Assembly: GCF_023078275.1 (NCBI RefSeq)
Contig: NC_062987.1
Coordinates: 20,817,772-20,881,771 of the forward strand
Length of the DNA stretch: 64,000 nt
Reading direction: 5' to 3'
Origin: Leguminivora glycinivorella
Lineage: Eukaryota; Arthropoda; Insecta; Lepidoptera; Tortricidae
Made by a program: the position numbers and the translations under genes. Below the pieces are notes generated by a model that was not told the origin of the DNA, did not search any database, and saw nothing but the letters and a program-made list of their open reading frames with translations. Below, piece after piece: positions 11,536-23,000 of the stretch. Numbering within the stretch: the stretch's first letter is position 1; every line of letters starts with the position of its first letter.

Positions 11536-11685
11536 AAATGTCATATACTTAGAAATTTCGACCCTTGCTTTCGTGGACCGATAGCCGAGTGGTTCTGGCA
11601 TTCGCCCGGTAAGCGGAGTACGCTGGTTCGATTCCAGCTCGGAGCACTGGAGGCTTTGGTCACTTTTTCTTTGTATATGACATTT
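11536..11685 (+). mobile_element. 150-bp element with tRNA-like core, copy 2 (exact inverse of copy 1)
   Basis: As read here, it is base-for-base the reverse complement of 11253-11402, so a 133-bp spacer sits in a perfect hairpin. The core contains GATAGCCGAGTGGTTCTGGC and CTGGTTCGATTCCAG, with a clear T-arm, but it is probably not a functional tRNA because it is embedded in a repeat. It ends just before the 3' end of array gene 2 and supplies an AATAAA on the minus strand near 11682-11687. Confidence 0.8.
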
Positions 11686-11700
11686 ATTTAATGTTTATAT

Positions 11701-14700
11701 TCATATTCTTTTATTTTCTAAATCCCTTTTCAATATCTCCAATTCATGTACCGGAAACATCCTCTTCTTCTGAGCATCTTCATCAGAATCAGAGTCAGAG
11801 TAGTAGCTGGCTGTGCATTTCCTGTCCTGCTCTTTCGCCATGGAAACGTCAAGGACGAAGCTAGTTTCTCTCCGTGAACCGTTCACGTAGTAGGCTGTTT
11901 GGTTTCTTTGTCTTAAAATCTCTATTTTGATGAGGATTAGGAAGTATAGGTCGAGAACTGAAAAGGAAAATTATTCTAGCTTATAATTAAAACTAAAGAG
12001 GATCGAGTATTATAGAGAGTTACTATCAACGTAAAATGTGTAATCATAGTGCATACTGCCATCTCTCGACACAAGCTTAAAACTTTTGAACTTCAGTCTT
12101 GAGAATTTGGCCCACATTGTTAGCTTGATGCGTTAAAAAGTCAAATATTAATATTAGCGCCATCTAGCCGAGCGTTCCCCAAAGGTGTAAAGCTATCTAG
12201 GCCAACGTTACCTTTTTCTTTATGGATTTGAGGTACGTTTTTTTCTTAGACTTTATCCGTCTATACGGAGTTACACGTCTTTGTTAAAACTTATACTGTT
12301 TCTTTGTAATGAATAATAATAAGGTAATTATTGCATGATACGGGCAAGGGCAACATCCGCTCGGTGTACCCCTTACATTTCATTAAAGTGTCGAAAGGGC
12401 CTCTACGCGTTGGCTTCGGCCCCGCGCACGCCTCCCAAAGGTCCGGAACACCATTGTTCCGTGATGGGAAAGACATACAAAAGGTAATTATTGTATAAGC
12501 CTTTCTGTTCAAGTCAAACTCTGCAAGGGAGATGCCGTCAATCGCCTACCCAATGGCCAGACCTGATAATCACCATAATTGCTAATAGGCTAAACCCAAT
12601 CATGGAGCATGGTAACTCTTCAGATTAGACACTAATTCCTTTATCAAAGAAAACACCGATTATGGGCCAGTTGCATCAGCCACAGTTAGCATAAGTACAC
12701 ATCAAAGTCACGCAGCAGAAAGGAAGTCTATGGAAATTCCCACCCCACGACAAAAAATGTCGAATGCTAAATGAGGTAACGGACGGTTTGGTGCGATAGT
12801 CCGTACTCTTTTATTACAAACTTTTATTGAACTTTCCTTGTTAGTATGTTAGTGTGCGTCAAAACGTAGAAGCTATATTAAATATATCCAAATATGGTCA
12901 AATTTTGACCCACTTCCCGGTTTCCGATTGAGCTGAAATTTTGCACACATTATGTAAATCACGTGAAAATGCAATATTATGGAGCTGATCTGATGATGGA
13001 GCAGAAAGGTGGTAATAGGAACTCTGTCATGAAACGTAGTATCCCCATCGAGTTTTTAGAAAGGGGTTTTTAGAAACGTCTCGGAGAGCAGTAGATGACT
13101 GTTGAAAGAAAGGTACAGTCGGCGATAAAAGCTTGTGCCAAGGATGAAATTTTTGCAAAAAACTTATTTTTAACCGACTTCCAAATCTCAAAGGAAGGGG
13201 TTATCAAGTCGTCTGTATGTTTTATTTTATTTATTTTTTATTTTTTTTAATGTTTGTTCCTCGATATCTCCGTCGTTACTAGACCGATTTTGAAATTTTT
13301 TTTTTGATTGAATGTATATGTATGCATACAGATTGGTCCCATTTTTCTCAGAACCCAGTTCTGATGATGGGATCCTGGAGAAATCGAGGGAACTCCTCAA
13401 ATCTGAAAGGCATACATATGGTGATTTTTGTGTTTTTAAAGGAACAGCATGTATTTACGTACGGAACAGTGACATTTGGTGCAGTGGAACTCCTGATGAT
13501 GGTCAGAATGGAACTCCTCAAATCTGAACGGCACACTTATAGTGACTTTGGTATTTTTATAAGAACAGCATGCACTTACGTCCAGAACAGTGATATTTGG
13601 TGCAGTGGAATTGCTGATGATGGTCAGAACGGAACTCCTCAAATCTGAACGGCACACTTATAGTGACTTTGGTATTTTTATAAGAACAGCATGCACTTAC
13701 GTCCAGAACAGTGACATTTGGTGCAGTGGAACTGCTGATGAAGAGTGAGCCGCCCCTGGTTAGAGTTCCGTTTTGATAATCATTCTCATCTGTAAGTACT
13801 TCATAATCATCCAGATTTCAAAATTGGTTCAGAAATGACGGAGATATCGAATAACAAACATTAAAAAATATACAGACGAATTGATAACATAATCCAACAT
13901 TTGAAAGTATTTATCACCAGAACCCCAAAGGAAGGCGGTTTTTTTTTTCTTAAAAATTATTTATTATACTATACTGTGCTTTGGTGCAACCGACCCCAAG
14001 CAGATGTTCATTTATTTTGACTTACATATACTAGTGACTGTAGAAATATTGACAGCTATCAACGGGAAGCCTAGAATGTATTTCTCTTCGTCCTGGAGCG
14101 TCAGTGCCACTTGCAGAGTGATGAATATGAAGTAGCCCATCATCACAACGACCAGAGCGAATATGCTGAAGGAGTAGTATAGCCGGAGTAGTTTGTAGTT
14201 TTTCTGTTGATATAAAAAAAATAAGGACCTAACTTTTTGACAAGCAGAAACGTCTCCAATAGGCTTAGAATAAAAAGGTAGAAATTGACTAAGGTAAGGT
14301 GGGGGAGATTTAAGGGTATTTCTTGAGGGGTAAGATGAAATATGTTCCGCATAACGATGCACTACGGCCAGTTTTCCATCTTAACCCGTAAGAAAAACCC
14401 TTTAATCTTCCCCCACTTTACATTACCTTGAGTGAGATTTGAACTCATGATTTCTGAGCTCAGATGGCAAGAGCAATAGAATACTGATTGAGTCGTACGT
14501 TCAAGTCTCACCCAAGGCAGAGAAAGAAAGAAACAACTTTATGGAAAAGAGTCAACTTTTATGGGAGGAAAAGAGGTGGTGTAATTCTTAACCCATCAAG
14601 AAACTGGGAGAAAAATTAACAATATCTCACCTTATGTGCTCCAACGACGAATGCAACAGTAAACACCATATTAGCTGCCAGGAAGCTTAGCAGGGCGAGC

Positions 14701-16766
14701 AGAATAGCGAGCCCTTTCGCACTGAACTGTGTGTCCACTTCGTGGGCGACTATTGATATATATGCTAGTGTGAGAACCTAAAACAAAATCATAAACCGTA
14801 TCTATAAGCAGATCTTTCACGAGCTCAGAAACATTTCAGGAAAAGTCCACCTTCATTTTTAAAAACAACATTGTGCATAAAGAAATTGAACACGGGCAAG
14901 TCTCAAACTTCGTCAAAGATCGAATTCTTTAGGGGCGATGTGTAATGCAATGTATTCTCGTGAACGTCAGCTTTGCCCCTATTGCTATTGTGGGTTGAAG
15001 AATTATAATCACCGCAAACACATTTAGTCATTAGACTCATATTGACCGGGATATAGACCGTGATTATTTTTACCTGATCTTATTCATTTTTATCTACGCA
15101 ACTTTGACATCCACTCGCCGTCTTCAGTTTCCCGTGATCATGATGCAACTGCGTCGAAATATCGGGTCCTTGGAGGTAATCACGGTCTATATCCCGCTCA
15201 ATATGTCTAATGAAACTTACCGCGAATCATTTAAAACATTTAGTCATTGTCTCATCATCCCAACATTTCCAAATGTAATTTCTAAAAACTCCAGCTTCGA
15301 ATTTAAAGTCACCCGCTCTTGCATTAGTATGAACCTATTGAGTAGAGAGTGAAATCAATATTATCTTCTTCTTCTTCCGTTCCTTATCCCATGTGATGTG
15401 GGGTCGGTACATCTTGATTTCCTCTTCCATTCTTCTCTATTTTTTGACATCTCAGCACTCATCTTTCTTTTTTATAATATGAAGGGCTTATTGGTGAAAC
15501 CCGATAAATCGAGATAATTTGTCCTTGAAATAACAACATTGTGAAAATTGCTCATAGTTAGAATATCAAAAACCAGTTTGCACAACTTATCGGGTTTCAC
15601 CAGTAAACCCTCGTTCCTCTTTCACGCGATCAATATTATATTCGCTTTTGAATTAGGTCAATAATTAAAAGTGTCATCAATCATCATCTCAATCAATAAA
15701 AAAAGTTAGCATACCATACCTAATAGTGAAGTGGACGATACTGTTGCAAATAATGAGTAACACTTTTTACAACGGATGTACTAATGATAATGGGATAAAC
15801 CTAATGTTAACATATATTAGCCAATACAAATAAACAGAGACTTTGGAACATTTATATTAATCACACCCTCGGCTTAACAAGCAGGGGCGTCCACTAGGCC
15901 AGACCAGCCCCTCTAGCATAACTTGCCTTGTCGCGCGCGAGTCCATACTTGAAGTTGTGCTTGATGTATGGACTCGCGCGCGACAAGGCAAGTTGTGCTA
16001 AAGGGCCAGGGCGAATGAATCTCGCATACGGGATTTTGTCACTAAAATACCGATTGAAAACGATGACTTGCTTATTATTTTCAGTGACTATGTCCCACTT
16101 TGTCGATTGCTATAAAGCCGCTTTTTCAATTTATTCATATAAAGATACATGTAAATCTTGCCTTAATGGTAACCGATTTTTTTTTTTTTAGTATGGATAG
16201 GTAGAGGTTTGACCACGATCACACCGGTAAGTGATGATGCGGTCTACGGTGGAGCACGCTTACCTATGAGATACCTATAGTGGGACGTTTTATTAAACAC
16301 ACTCACATATTATGAGGATTGTTGCCCTGAGCTACGAGTGTAAACTCCAGAGGTTCAATATGGTCATAGCATACTACACTGAGAGAAAAAACAAACAGTT
16401 TTCATGTTCGTTCAACAAGTTTTTTGGTTAAAATAGCGCCTACGTGCTCTTTGGTTCAAACAACAAGCTACTTGTCATTTGAATCGGCAATATATTTGAA
16501 TCAACAAGTCGGTTTTATAAAAACAACCTGACACATATTGTTTTAAACATACGTTTGGCTGATTCAAACGGATAAACCGCAACAAGTCGAACTTGTTAAA
16601 TTCACAATGCAAATTTCTCTCAGTGTACAGAGAAACCAAAACTGCAATAATAAGAGGAATTCCCTTCTTAGTTATTTCTTACCATTCGGAAATATCCCCA
16701 AGCAATCAGTCCTTTCCTCAGCGGTATACAATAACAGCATTTACTTAAAACTGGCAGATTACACAT
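11701..16766 (-). CDS. Four-pass membrane protein, array gene 2 (4 exons, 221 aa)
   Basis: Exons: 16766-16683 (28 codons), 14777-14631 (49), 14203-14026 (59 plus 1 base), 11957-11701 (2 bases plus 84 codons and TGA). All introns have GT/AG ends (for example GTAAGA, GTGAGA, GTAAGT; acceptors TTTTAG, CAACAG, TTTCAG). The protein starts MCNLPVLSKCCYCIPLRKG, the family Cys motif, followed by four hydrophobic segments. The tail (84 residues) is unlike those of its neighbours: it has no Cys repeat but a run YYSDSDSDEDAQKKR, a casein-kinase-2-type acidic cluster, and HELEIL, which could serve as an acidic dileucine-type sorting signal. Repeat copies occupy the large introns 1 and 3. A LAPTM-like function is inference. 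Confidence 0.85.
11998..12285 (+). repeat. Dispersed 290-bp repeat, copy 2
   Basis: Matches 9822-10092 and 47531-47820 block by block (GATCGAGTATTATAGAGAGT ... CTATACGGAGTTACACG). It lies in intron 3 of array gene 2, 40 bp from exon 4. Confidence 0.85.
12885..13165 (+). repeat. Dispersed repeat, inverse of 23965-24355
   Basis: Blocks CCACTTCCCGGTTTCCGATTG, AAATTTTGCACACAT, CTGATGATGGAGCAGAAAGG, GAGAGCAGTAGATGACTGT and GGCGATAAAAGCTTGTGCCA recur in reverse at 23965-24355. Non-coding; transposon class unknown. Confidence 0.7.
13175..13985. repeat. Repeat unit with internal 121-bp tandem triplication
   Basis: An outer repeat begins TTAACCGACTTCCAAATCTC and contains a poly-T/A stretch. Inside, a 121-bp unit is repeated three times (GAACTCCTCAAATCTGAA at 13390, 13511 and 13632; end about 13750), the last two nearly identical. 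As 121 is not a multiple of three, the short open frames over it are fortuitous. It lies in intron 3 of array gene 2. Confidence 0.75.
15029..15212. mobile_element. Hairpin element with conserved core, copy 1
   Basis: Arms of about 45 bp (CATTAGACTCATATTGACCG... and its inverse ending CAATATGTCTAATG) surround a non-palindromic core with CCCGTGATCATGATGCAACT and GTCGAAATATCGGG. The core and, partly, the arms are shared with 33340-33529; the core is related to those at 42481-42776 and 53531-53839. It lies in intron 1 of array gene 2. Confidence 0.8.
15485..15617. repeat. Hairpin MITE
   Basis: GGGCTTATTGGTGAAACCCG at 15485 is mirrored by CGGGTTTCACCAGTAAACCC near 15591-15610, with an AT-rich spacer. 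No gene. Confidence 0.65.
15915..15999. repeat. Compact GC-rich hairpin, 34-bp arms, 17-nt loop
   Basis: AGCATAACTTGCCTTGTCGC at 15915 onwards pairs with the inverse ending at 15999 with about one mismatch; the central CGCGCGCGAGTCCATAC is exact. The size is compatible with a miRNA-like precursor or a minimal MITE. Expression cannot be judged. Confidence 0.7.
16376..16627. mobile_element. MITE with TACACTGAGAGAAA ends
   Basis: 252 bp bounded by TACACTGAGAGAAA and TTTCTCTCAGTGTA, perfect 14-bp inverted ends beginning with TA. Inside, AACAAGT/ACTTGTT words recur in both orientations. It lies in intron 1 of array gene 2, about 55 bp from exon 1. Confidence 0.8.
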
Positions 16767-16949
16767 CTCTCCAAATGTAAACAATCTCACAATTAAGTAT
16801 AATACAATATTGTAACTTAAAATTGGGGTCCGAAGTTGTTTACACTATGATAGTGATACTAGAATACTGTGGGATTTCTTACTTCTCTATAAACATACTT
16901 GTATAGGCACTGGTTCCAACAAAAGCGGGGAAGCTAAGAGCTAGGAGAT

Positions 16950-17057
16950 AGAGAGGAACAAAAGATAGTCGCTCCCGTGGAAATAAAAGAGAGAGCGAGC
17001 GATTTATAGTTCATCGCTCGGCGATTCTCTTATTTATACGGGAGTGACTTTCTTTTG
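16950..17057. repeat. Hairpin repeat upstream of array gene 2
   Basis: GGAACAAAAGATAGTCGCTC at the left is mirrored by GGAGTGACTTTCTTTTGTT at the right; arms of about 45 bp with small mismatches meet at GCGAGCGAT...ATCGCTCGG. Non-coding MITE-like. Confidence 0.7.
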
Positions 17058-17135
17058 TTAGACTTATGTTGATACTGTTGATAGACATATTACCTTTTAA
17101 GGTAATCACGGATCACGGTCTGATATCCTGGTCAA

Positions 17136-17652
17136 TGGGCATTTTGGGTCCCCCCAATTAGCGTAAGTCGTTAACAAAAATTAACTCACTGTCAGTTTTT
17201 TGACGACCATTAAGCACAAAATACAGGGTGTAACAAAAATGGTGGTGATCCGCTTAAGGGCGTATTCAGTATCGTAAAAGTAGGATAAAAAATTTTTTCG
17301 CAAAAAATTTTTTTATCTTTGTATGGAGATTCGACCGATTCGCGCGGCCCGGCTCATACAAAAGTGAAAATTTTTTTAGCGAAAAAAAAATTTTCTTCTA
17401 CTTTTTCCTGATAAGAATACGATACTGAGTACGCCCTTAAACGGATCACCACCATTTTTGTTACACTCTGTATGTCCAAACTTTTTTCACATTCTGAACG
17501 TAGATTATCGCTTAAAGTTTATGTAACTAACACAAAAACAATATTTTTATTGAAATTTCATGATTAATTATCGCCACAAAACTGACAGTGAGTTAATTTT
17601 TGTTAACAACTTACGCTAAGGGGGCGGGTCCCCAATTCTGGAAATGCCCCTA
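17136..17652. mobile_element. Hairpin MITE with a second hairpin MITE inserted (17223-17475)
   Basis: Outer arms: GGGCATTTTGGGTCCCC... with AGCGTAAGTCGTTAACAAAA at the left, mirrored by TTTTTGTTAACAACTTACGC and GGGTCCCC...GGAAATGCCCC at the right. Inner arms: CAGGGTGTAACAAAAATGGT with GGGCGTATTCAGTATCGTA, mirrored at 17424-17475. The outer family is also present, split by another insertion, at 6718-7125. Confidence 0.8.
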
Positions 17653-17659
17653 TATAAAA

Positions 17660-17895
17660 TAAATAAATATTGGGGACACCTTACACAGACCAACTTAGCC
17701 CCAAACTAAGCAAAGCTTGTACTATGGGTGCTAAGCGACGATATACATACTTAAGTAGATAAATACATACTTATATACATAGAAAACATCCATGACTCTG
17801 GAACAAATATCTGTGCTCATCACACAAATAAATCCCCTACCGGGATTCGAACTCAGGACCGCGGCTTAGCAGGCAGGGTCACTACCGACTGAGCC
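17660..17895 (-). mobile_element. tRNA-derived SINE (family A), interrupted
   Basis: Read on the minus strand it has a tRNA-like head (GCTAAGCCGCGGTCCTGAGT then TCGAATCCCGG, B-box-like) and a body including TTTGTTCCAGAGTCATGGAT and ATGTATATCGTCGCTTAGCA. The same body occurs at 45195-45620 and 59440-59640. The head is cut at ACTGAGCC by the hAT-like element 17896-18767 and resumes at 18768 (ACTGAGCCACACCAGTCG). Confidence 0.8.
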
Positions 17896-18767
17896 CATAG
17901 CTGGGCACCGTTAATCAAATAGTTAACTTCGATAATCGTTAATCCGTTACTTAAAAAGTTAACTTCGTTAATCGTTAAAGCGATACATTTCGGTAGATTT
18001 AACGGAAGTTAAAGTTAATCGATAATCCGTTAACACGTCATAAAAATAGGACTTCACTGTAGGTAAGTATTATGTATTTGTATTTACTAAGTATCCACCA
18101 AAAACCATTAAAACCTGTGACGCCAATCGGTAAAAAAAAACCGAAATGTAATAATTACGGTCTCTTCGGGCTTTTACCTACTGCCGTTGGTTGGCTAAAT
18201 CCTAGGTTTTACTTCGGATTGGTAATTATTGGGTCATTCATGCGGTCGCGATCGTGATGCGTCGGTTCTTCAGATTGAGATTTGAGATCTTCAGAACTCG
18301 ATGCTGTGGGACACGATAACTTAGTAGAGTAATCTAAGGCCCGCGCCGGACTCTAACTCGATGCGTCGGTTGCGCGATTTGTCTGTCATGCCTGATGATT
18401 GCACCCTATTCCCAGGTTAGTGATCGATCTAGCACGCCTAATAAGATTTAGAAGATCTCAAATAAGTGATCCAAAGTCGCCAATTGGTCTTTAGACTGTT
18501 TATAACCGACGGATCTGCTTTTACCGATAAATTCTAGGTTTTGCCGTACTATTACGGGCTTTTACAGTAGCAGTAAGAACGTGGTTTTCGCGGCGCAGCG
18601 AGCCGCTTGGGGTGCTGGATTAACGATTAACGGACCCGATGAAATTTAACGGAAGTTAACGAATCCGTTAACATGTTTTAAAGTTAACTTAAAAGTTAAT
18701 CCGTTAATCGAAATGTTAACTTCGTTAATTAACGATTAACGGATTAACGAGTTAATGCCCAGCTATG
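17896..18767. mobile_element. 872-bp hAT-like non-autonomous transposon
   Basis: 12-bp perfect inverted ends CATAGCTGGGCA and TGCCCAGCTATG are flanked by an 8-bp direct duplication ACTGAGCC (17888-17895 and 18768-18775), the size expected of hAT elements. Subterminal regions are packed with GTTAAC/CGTTAATCGTTAA words in both orientations, as in hAT transposase-binding regions. No transposase frame is present. It is inserted in the head of a family A SINE. Confidence 0.85.
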
Positions 18768-18904
18768 ACTGAGCCACACCAGTCGTAATATAAGTTTAAT
18801 TAAACTAATCGTGAATCATTTAAGAATTTTTTTGTTCGTTTCTATCACCGATAGAAAAAAAAATGTTTATTGCCACAACTGTACATTTACAGAAAAAATA
18901 AACG

Positions 18905-19066
18905 AAAGTTTTTTTTTTTTTATAGCCTGTATGATGTCCCACTGCTGGGCAAAGGCCTCCCCTTCCTTTCTCCAGTCCTCACGGTTTGATGCCCGCTCTT
19001 GCCAGTCTCTGCAAAATACGTCGAGGTCGTCCCGCCATCAGCTCTTCTTTGGTCGACTTCTTTGGT
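18905..19066 (-). mobile_element. 3' end of an RTE-type LINE
   Basis: On the minus strand the sequence reads ...GGAGGCCTTTGCCCAGCAGT GGGACATCATACAGGC and then an A-rich tail, a common end of lepidopteran RTE-like LINEs. The upstream part translates to a short remnant of the C-terminus. A shorter piece of a related tail is at about 51270-51312. Confidence 0.6.
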
Positions 19067-20004
19067 TGACTTCTTTGGTGGAGTGACGACTGAGTGGTTA
19101 CCGCAAATTAGCCGGGGCAGAGGACGAACGAAAGTATATTCACTTAAAAAACTAGGCAAGTGCATAGCGCATAGCTTACTCGCATTTGATGGAACCAGTG
19201 CCTAGTCCAGTGTAATATATAAAATATATGCAATTCAGAATCTTATTCTCAAGATACAAGTCTGCGAATGTTCACTTGTGTAGACAAGTGTAAAGTTGTG
19301 ACCTGTCAACTGTGATAACCCGGTAGATTATATTGACGTGTTGTGGCAGATGTCCTAGGCTTATTAATACCTAATCAAGTAATCAGTAATCTTTATTCAT
19401 GTCTATTTGGCGTCTATGCTTCTTTGATTGTGTTTTAATTATTCTTCAGTTACAACAAGGATTATTCACCAAGGATTATGCTGGCCCCGGGTGCCCGGTA
19501 ATTAATGGACAACCTTTTAACCACCATGAGAGCACCTTATACTGGTCCAGAAAATCGACTTTAAGGTTTAGTAAAAGTCGCCTGGTTTTCGAGATTTTCA
19601 CACTTTTTAATATTTTAATACTACCTAAAATATAATTGTAGGAAATTGAGGATGGCGGGCGGGCTTTAAGCTCATCTCGTTTCCTGTCGAGTTCAATGAG
19701 GCGTTCAGTTTCGAAGTTCTTTACTCTATCATGAACGAGACGTCACCATTCGGGCCGCTGCGCTGCCTTCCGCTCCCAGTCAGAGGGCTCAAGTTTGCAT
19801 AAAGGGATATTTATCATATTTGACTATAAATAAGCATACTTTTTCTGGTTTCATTTAATATTTTATTGAAATATCTGTACACAAATAATCTTATAATAAT
19901 TATTTATCCATAGACAATCCACCTATTTCAGCAGCTTTACGCATGCATACGTTATCATTTGCCAAGCGTACAGCTCAGCAGTAAAAGGGTTGAACGAGAT
20001 GTCA
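19067..20004. other. Intergenic, 3' side of array gene 3
   Basis: No exon is recognised. On the minus strand AATAAA at 19862-19867 lies about 140 bases past the stop codon of array gene 3 and is a plausible polyadenylation signal. The rest shows nothing recognisable. Confidence 0.4.
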
Positions 20005-23000
20005 TTAGGCAGCAATGTGCATTGTGCATTGAGCTTCGGCGACCGCAGGGTTAGAAAACTGCATTTCCAAATTCTGTTCCTGCAGCTTAATTATTTCACT
20101 GCGTATTAAAAGTATCAGGTATATCTGAAGACCTGGAAAGAAAAGAGGTCAGTGAATCTACTAATAACCTAACCACAAAATTAAAATTTTCAAAAAACCC
20201 CGACCGCGACATAGTAGACTGATTTTCATGAAACATGGCTAAGAACACTCTTGATTAACTCTGCTTTCAGACGAAAAAAAACTACAATCTAAATCGGTTC
20301 ATCCGTTCGGGAGCTACGGTGCCACAGACAGACACACAGACAAACAGACAGACAGACATACACACAGACAGACACGTCAAACTTATGACACCCCGTCGTT
20401 TTTGCGTCAGGGGTTAAAAAAAATAGTCCATAGATTTCTACTTTGTTTGAAAGTATTATCAATATTATCATCACAAAAGGTCACAACAGAAAACAACTGA
20501 CAGTTCCAGCTGATTTTTGACCACTTATCCTCATGGGCTGTTCTCACTCTAAGGTACGCCGCGATCTCCCTTAAGACGCTACAGGAGCGAAAAACCTATA
20601 ATAGAAAGAAGCCCCCTTTCAATTTGGGAATTTTAGTTAAATATACTAGTGATATTCTCTGGCAAACTGGTCTCTTTATAATTAATATACGTACATACAT
20701 AATTATTGAGTAGACCTCTTAGGGCCACTTGCATCAACGAAAACCCGAGGGTTAACCCACCATTTTATATAAAATTTGACAGTTGACAGCACACTAACCC
20801 TGAGTTAAGTGGTTGGTGCAAGTGGGCCTTAGAAGAATATGATTTTTAAAGACTTACATATTTGTACGAAACCAACGCTCAACCCGGGTAATGCTATGCC
20901 CACCACACTTCCGTACTCCATCCCGTACGATATTAGGATCAAGGTCAGTCTGATCTCGGAGTAGATTTGCCAACAGAAGCCGAGCACTAGAAGCCCGAGC
21001 CAGGCAAGGCTGAAGTAGTAATTTACTTTTAGCAGTTTTATTGATTTCTGAAAAATAAAGTTCCATTTTATTAAAAATATCATTGATGCAACTTTCCCTG
21101 TCAATAATTTCAATCTCCTATGACTCTTCCATATACCTAGCACCTACGACAAAGAGATACGAACATATTAGTGCCTTAGCATTCTTCGGTGGTAAGTTGC
21201 TAACGTTAATATAGGTAGGTATTAATCATATGGATAGGGACATCTTGGCTACGCGACCAAACCAAAAATAAGATTCCAGACTCAACGTGTGTTCATTTAA
21301 CAAACTATAGCCATCGAAGCCGGCTACATGTTTGAACCCTTTGGCGTAGAGACGCTTGGGTCGTGGGGTCAGGGCGCACACGGCATTTTTAAGGAGCTGG
21401 CTAAACGTCTTATAGACGCGTCGGGTGACCGGAAGGCTGGGGCTTACCTTGACCAGCGCATCGGCATTGCCGTTCAGCGCGGCAATGCTGCCAGCCTTCT
21501 GGGCACCCTACCGGTCGGCTCAGATTTAGAAATATTTTTTTATTTGTAGGGTTTTATTTTATAGGTAGTTTTAGTTTAGCTTAGCTATAGTTTTATTTAT
21601 AAGTTCATAGTTAAGTTTTTAGTAGGACTAACTATATTTATACAAATTAATGTAATTAATTAATTTATGAAATAAATTTCCTAAAATCAACACTATTTAT
21701 TGGTAAAAAAAAAAATAACAAACTTGCATAAGTATGGCCCGGACCCGGAACGGATACGGTGGCAAGTGGCACTACGGAAAACCCGTCGTCGGCCCGTTCA
21801 GTCCCGGTCCGCAACCGTTTTAGTGTGAGAAATCCTTTACCTGCTGGGTTAGCAAATGGTTGGCTCATCTGTGCTCATCACACAAATAAATACCCTTTTT
21901 CCCTCACTAGCTCGGAAACACGTGTTTTGTCCTTTAATACCAGCGGGTAAAAACGCATTTTATCCACTAGTGGATAAAGCAATTTGACCTTGAATATAGC
22001 GAAATTTTGTATAACAAATAACTATTAACGGGATTCGAACCCAGTGTCGCTTCTAGATCGCCATCGCCAATCATCCTCCTCCTTGCGTTATCCCGGCATT
22101 TGGCACGGCTCATGGGAGCCTGAGGTCCGCTTTGACAACTAATCCCAAGATTTGGCGTAGGCACTAGTTTTTACGAAAGCGACTGCCATCTGACCTTCCA
22201 ACCTAAAGGGTAAACTAGACCTTATTGGAATTAGTCCGGTTTCCTCACGATGTTTTCCTTCACCGAAAAGCAAATATCAAATGACATTTCGCACATAAAT
22301 TCCGAAAAACTCATTGGTGCGAGCCGGGGTTCGAACCCGCGACTTCGGAACGAAAGTCGCAGGTACTTACCGCTAGGCTACCAGCGCAGATCGCCAATCA
22401 TTTAGGTATATTGTTCTGTGGATTCAGAAGATGTTGTTACTTTTCTGTGTTCAAAATTTCGGAATTATTTGATAAGAACACTTACCAGATGACCGCCCAC
22501 GATCAGCATTATATTGAACACCACGTCAATGATCAAAACAACGATTTCCGTTATCAGTAACCCGTGCAGAATACTTATAGCAGTTAAAATGTATATCACC
22601 AAACTCATCGCCAGCAAATCGAGAGCCTGGAAAGGTACAAAAAATGTTAAATTAATAAAGATTCAAATACTGAAGTTATTAAGGGTATTATATTGTACAC
22701 CTAAGGTATATAAAAAATAATATTTAAATAGGAATATTTTTGCGTTTTAGACCTTGAATGATGAACGGTCTACTACACCTGGCCCCGTAGACGCCAAACG
22801 AAAACGAAACGTAGTCCGGCTCTGTCGCGCCAATACGCAAGAGCGATAGGGATAGATATCTACTAGCGTTTCGTTTCGTGAGCGTTTGTGCCATTCGGCT
22901 ACGCACCCTGTATGGCATAGGTATTATGTATGTATTCTTCTATTATTTTTTATGCGTTAGGACGCAAAGAAACAACAGGTTTAGCACATGAATGCCGCGA

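Noticed and set aside
11560..11640. Apparent tRNA-Leu/Ser-like gene
   Set aside because: Embedded in a 150-bp repeated element with inverted ends; three copies in the window with decay at the B-box in one.
12290..12512. Minus-strand frame with DLWEACAGPKPTRRGPFDTL
   Set aside because: Looks like a retroelement fragment, but there is only one copy here and no recognisable domain, so no family is claimed.
13304..13657. Overlapping frames of 70-114 codons on both strands
   Set aside because: They arise from a 121-bp tandem triplication; the unit is not a multiple of three and frames change between units.
20340..20400. CRISPR-like or regulatory repeat in the CAGACA tract
   Set aside because: Simple microsatellite within a dispersed insect repeat.
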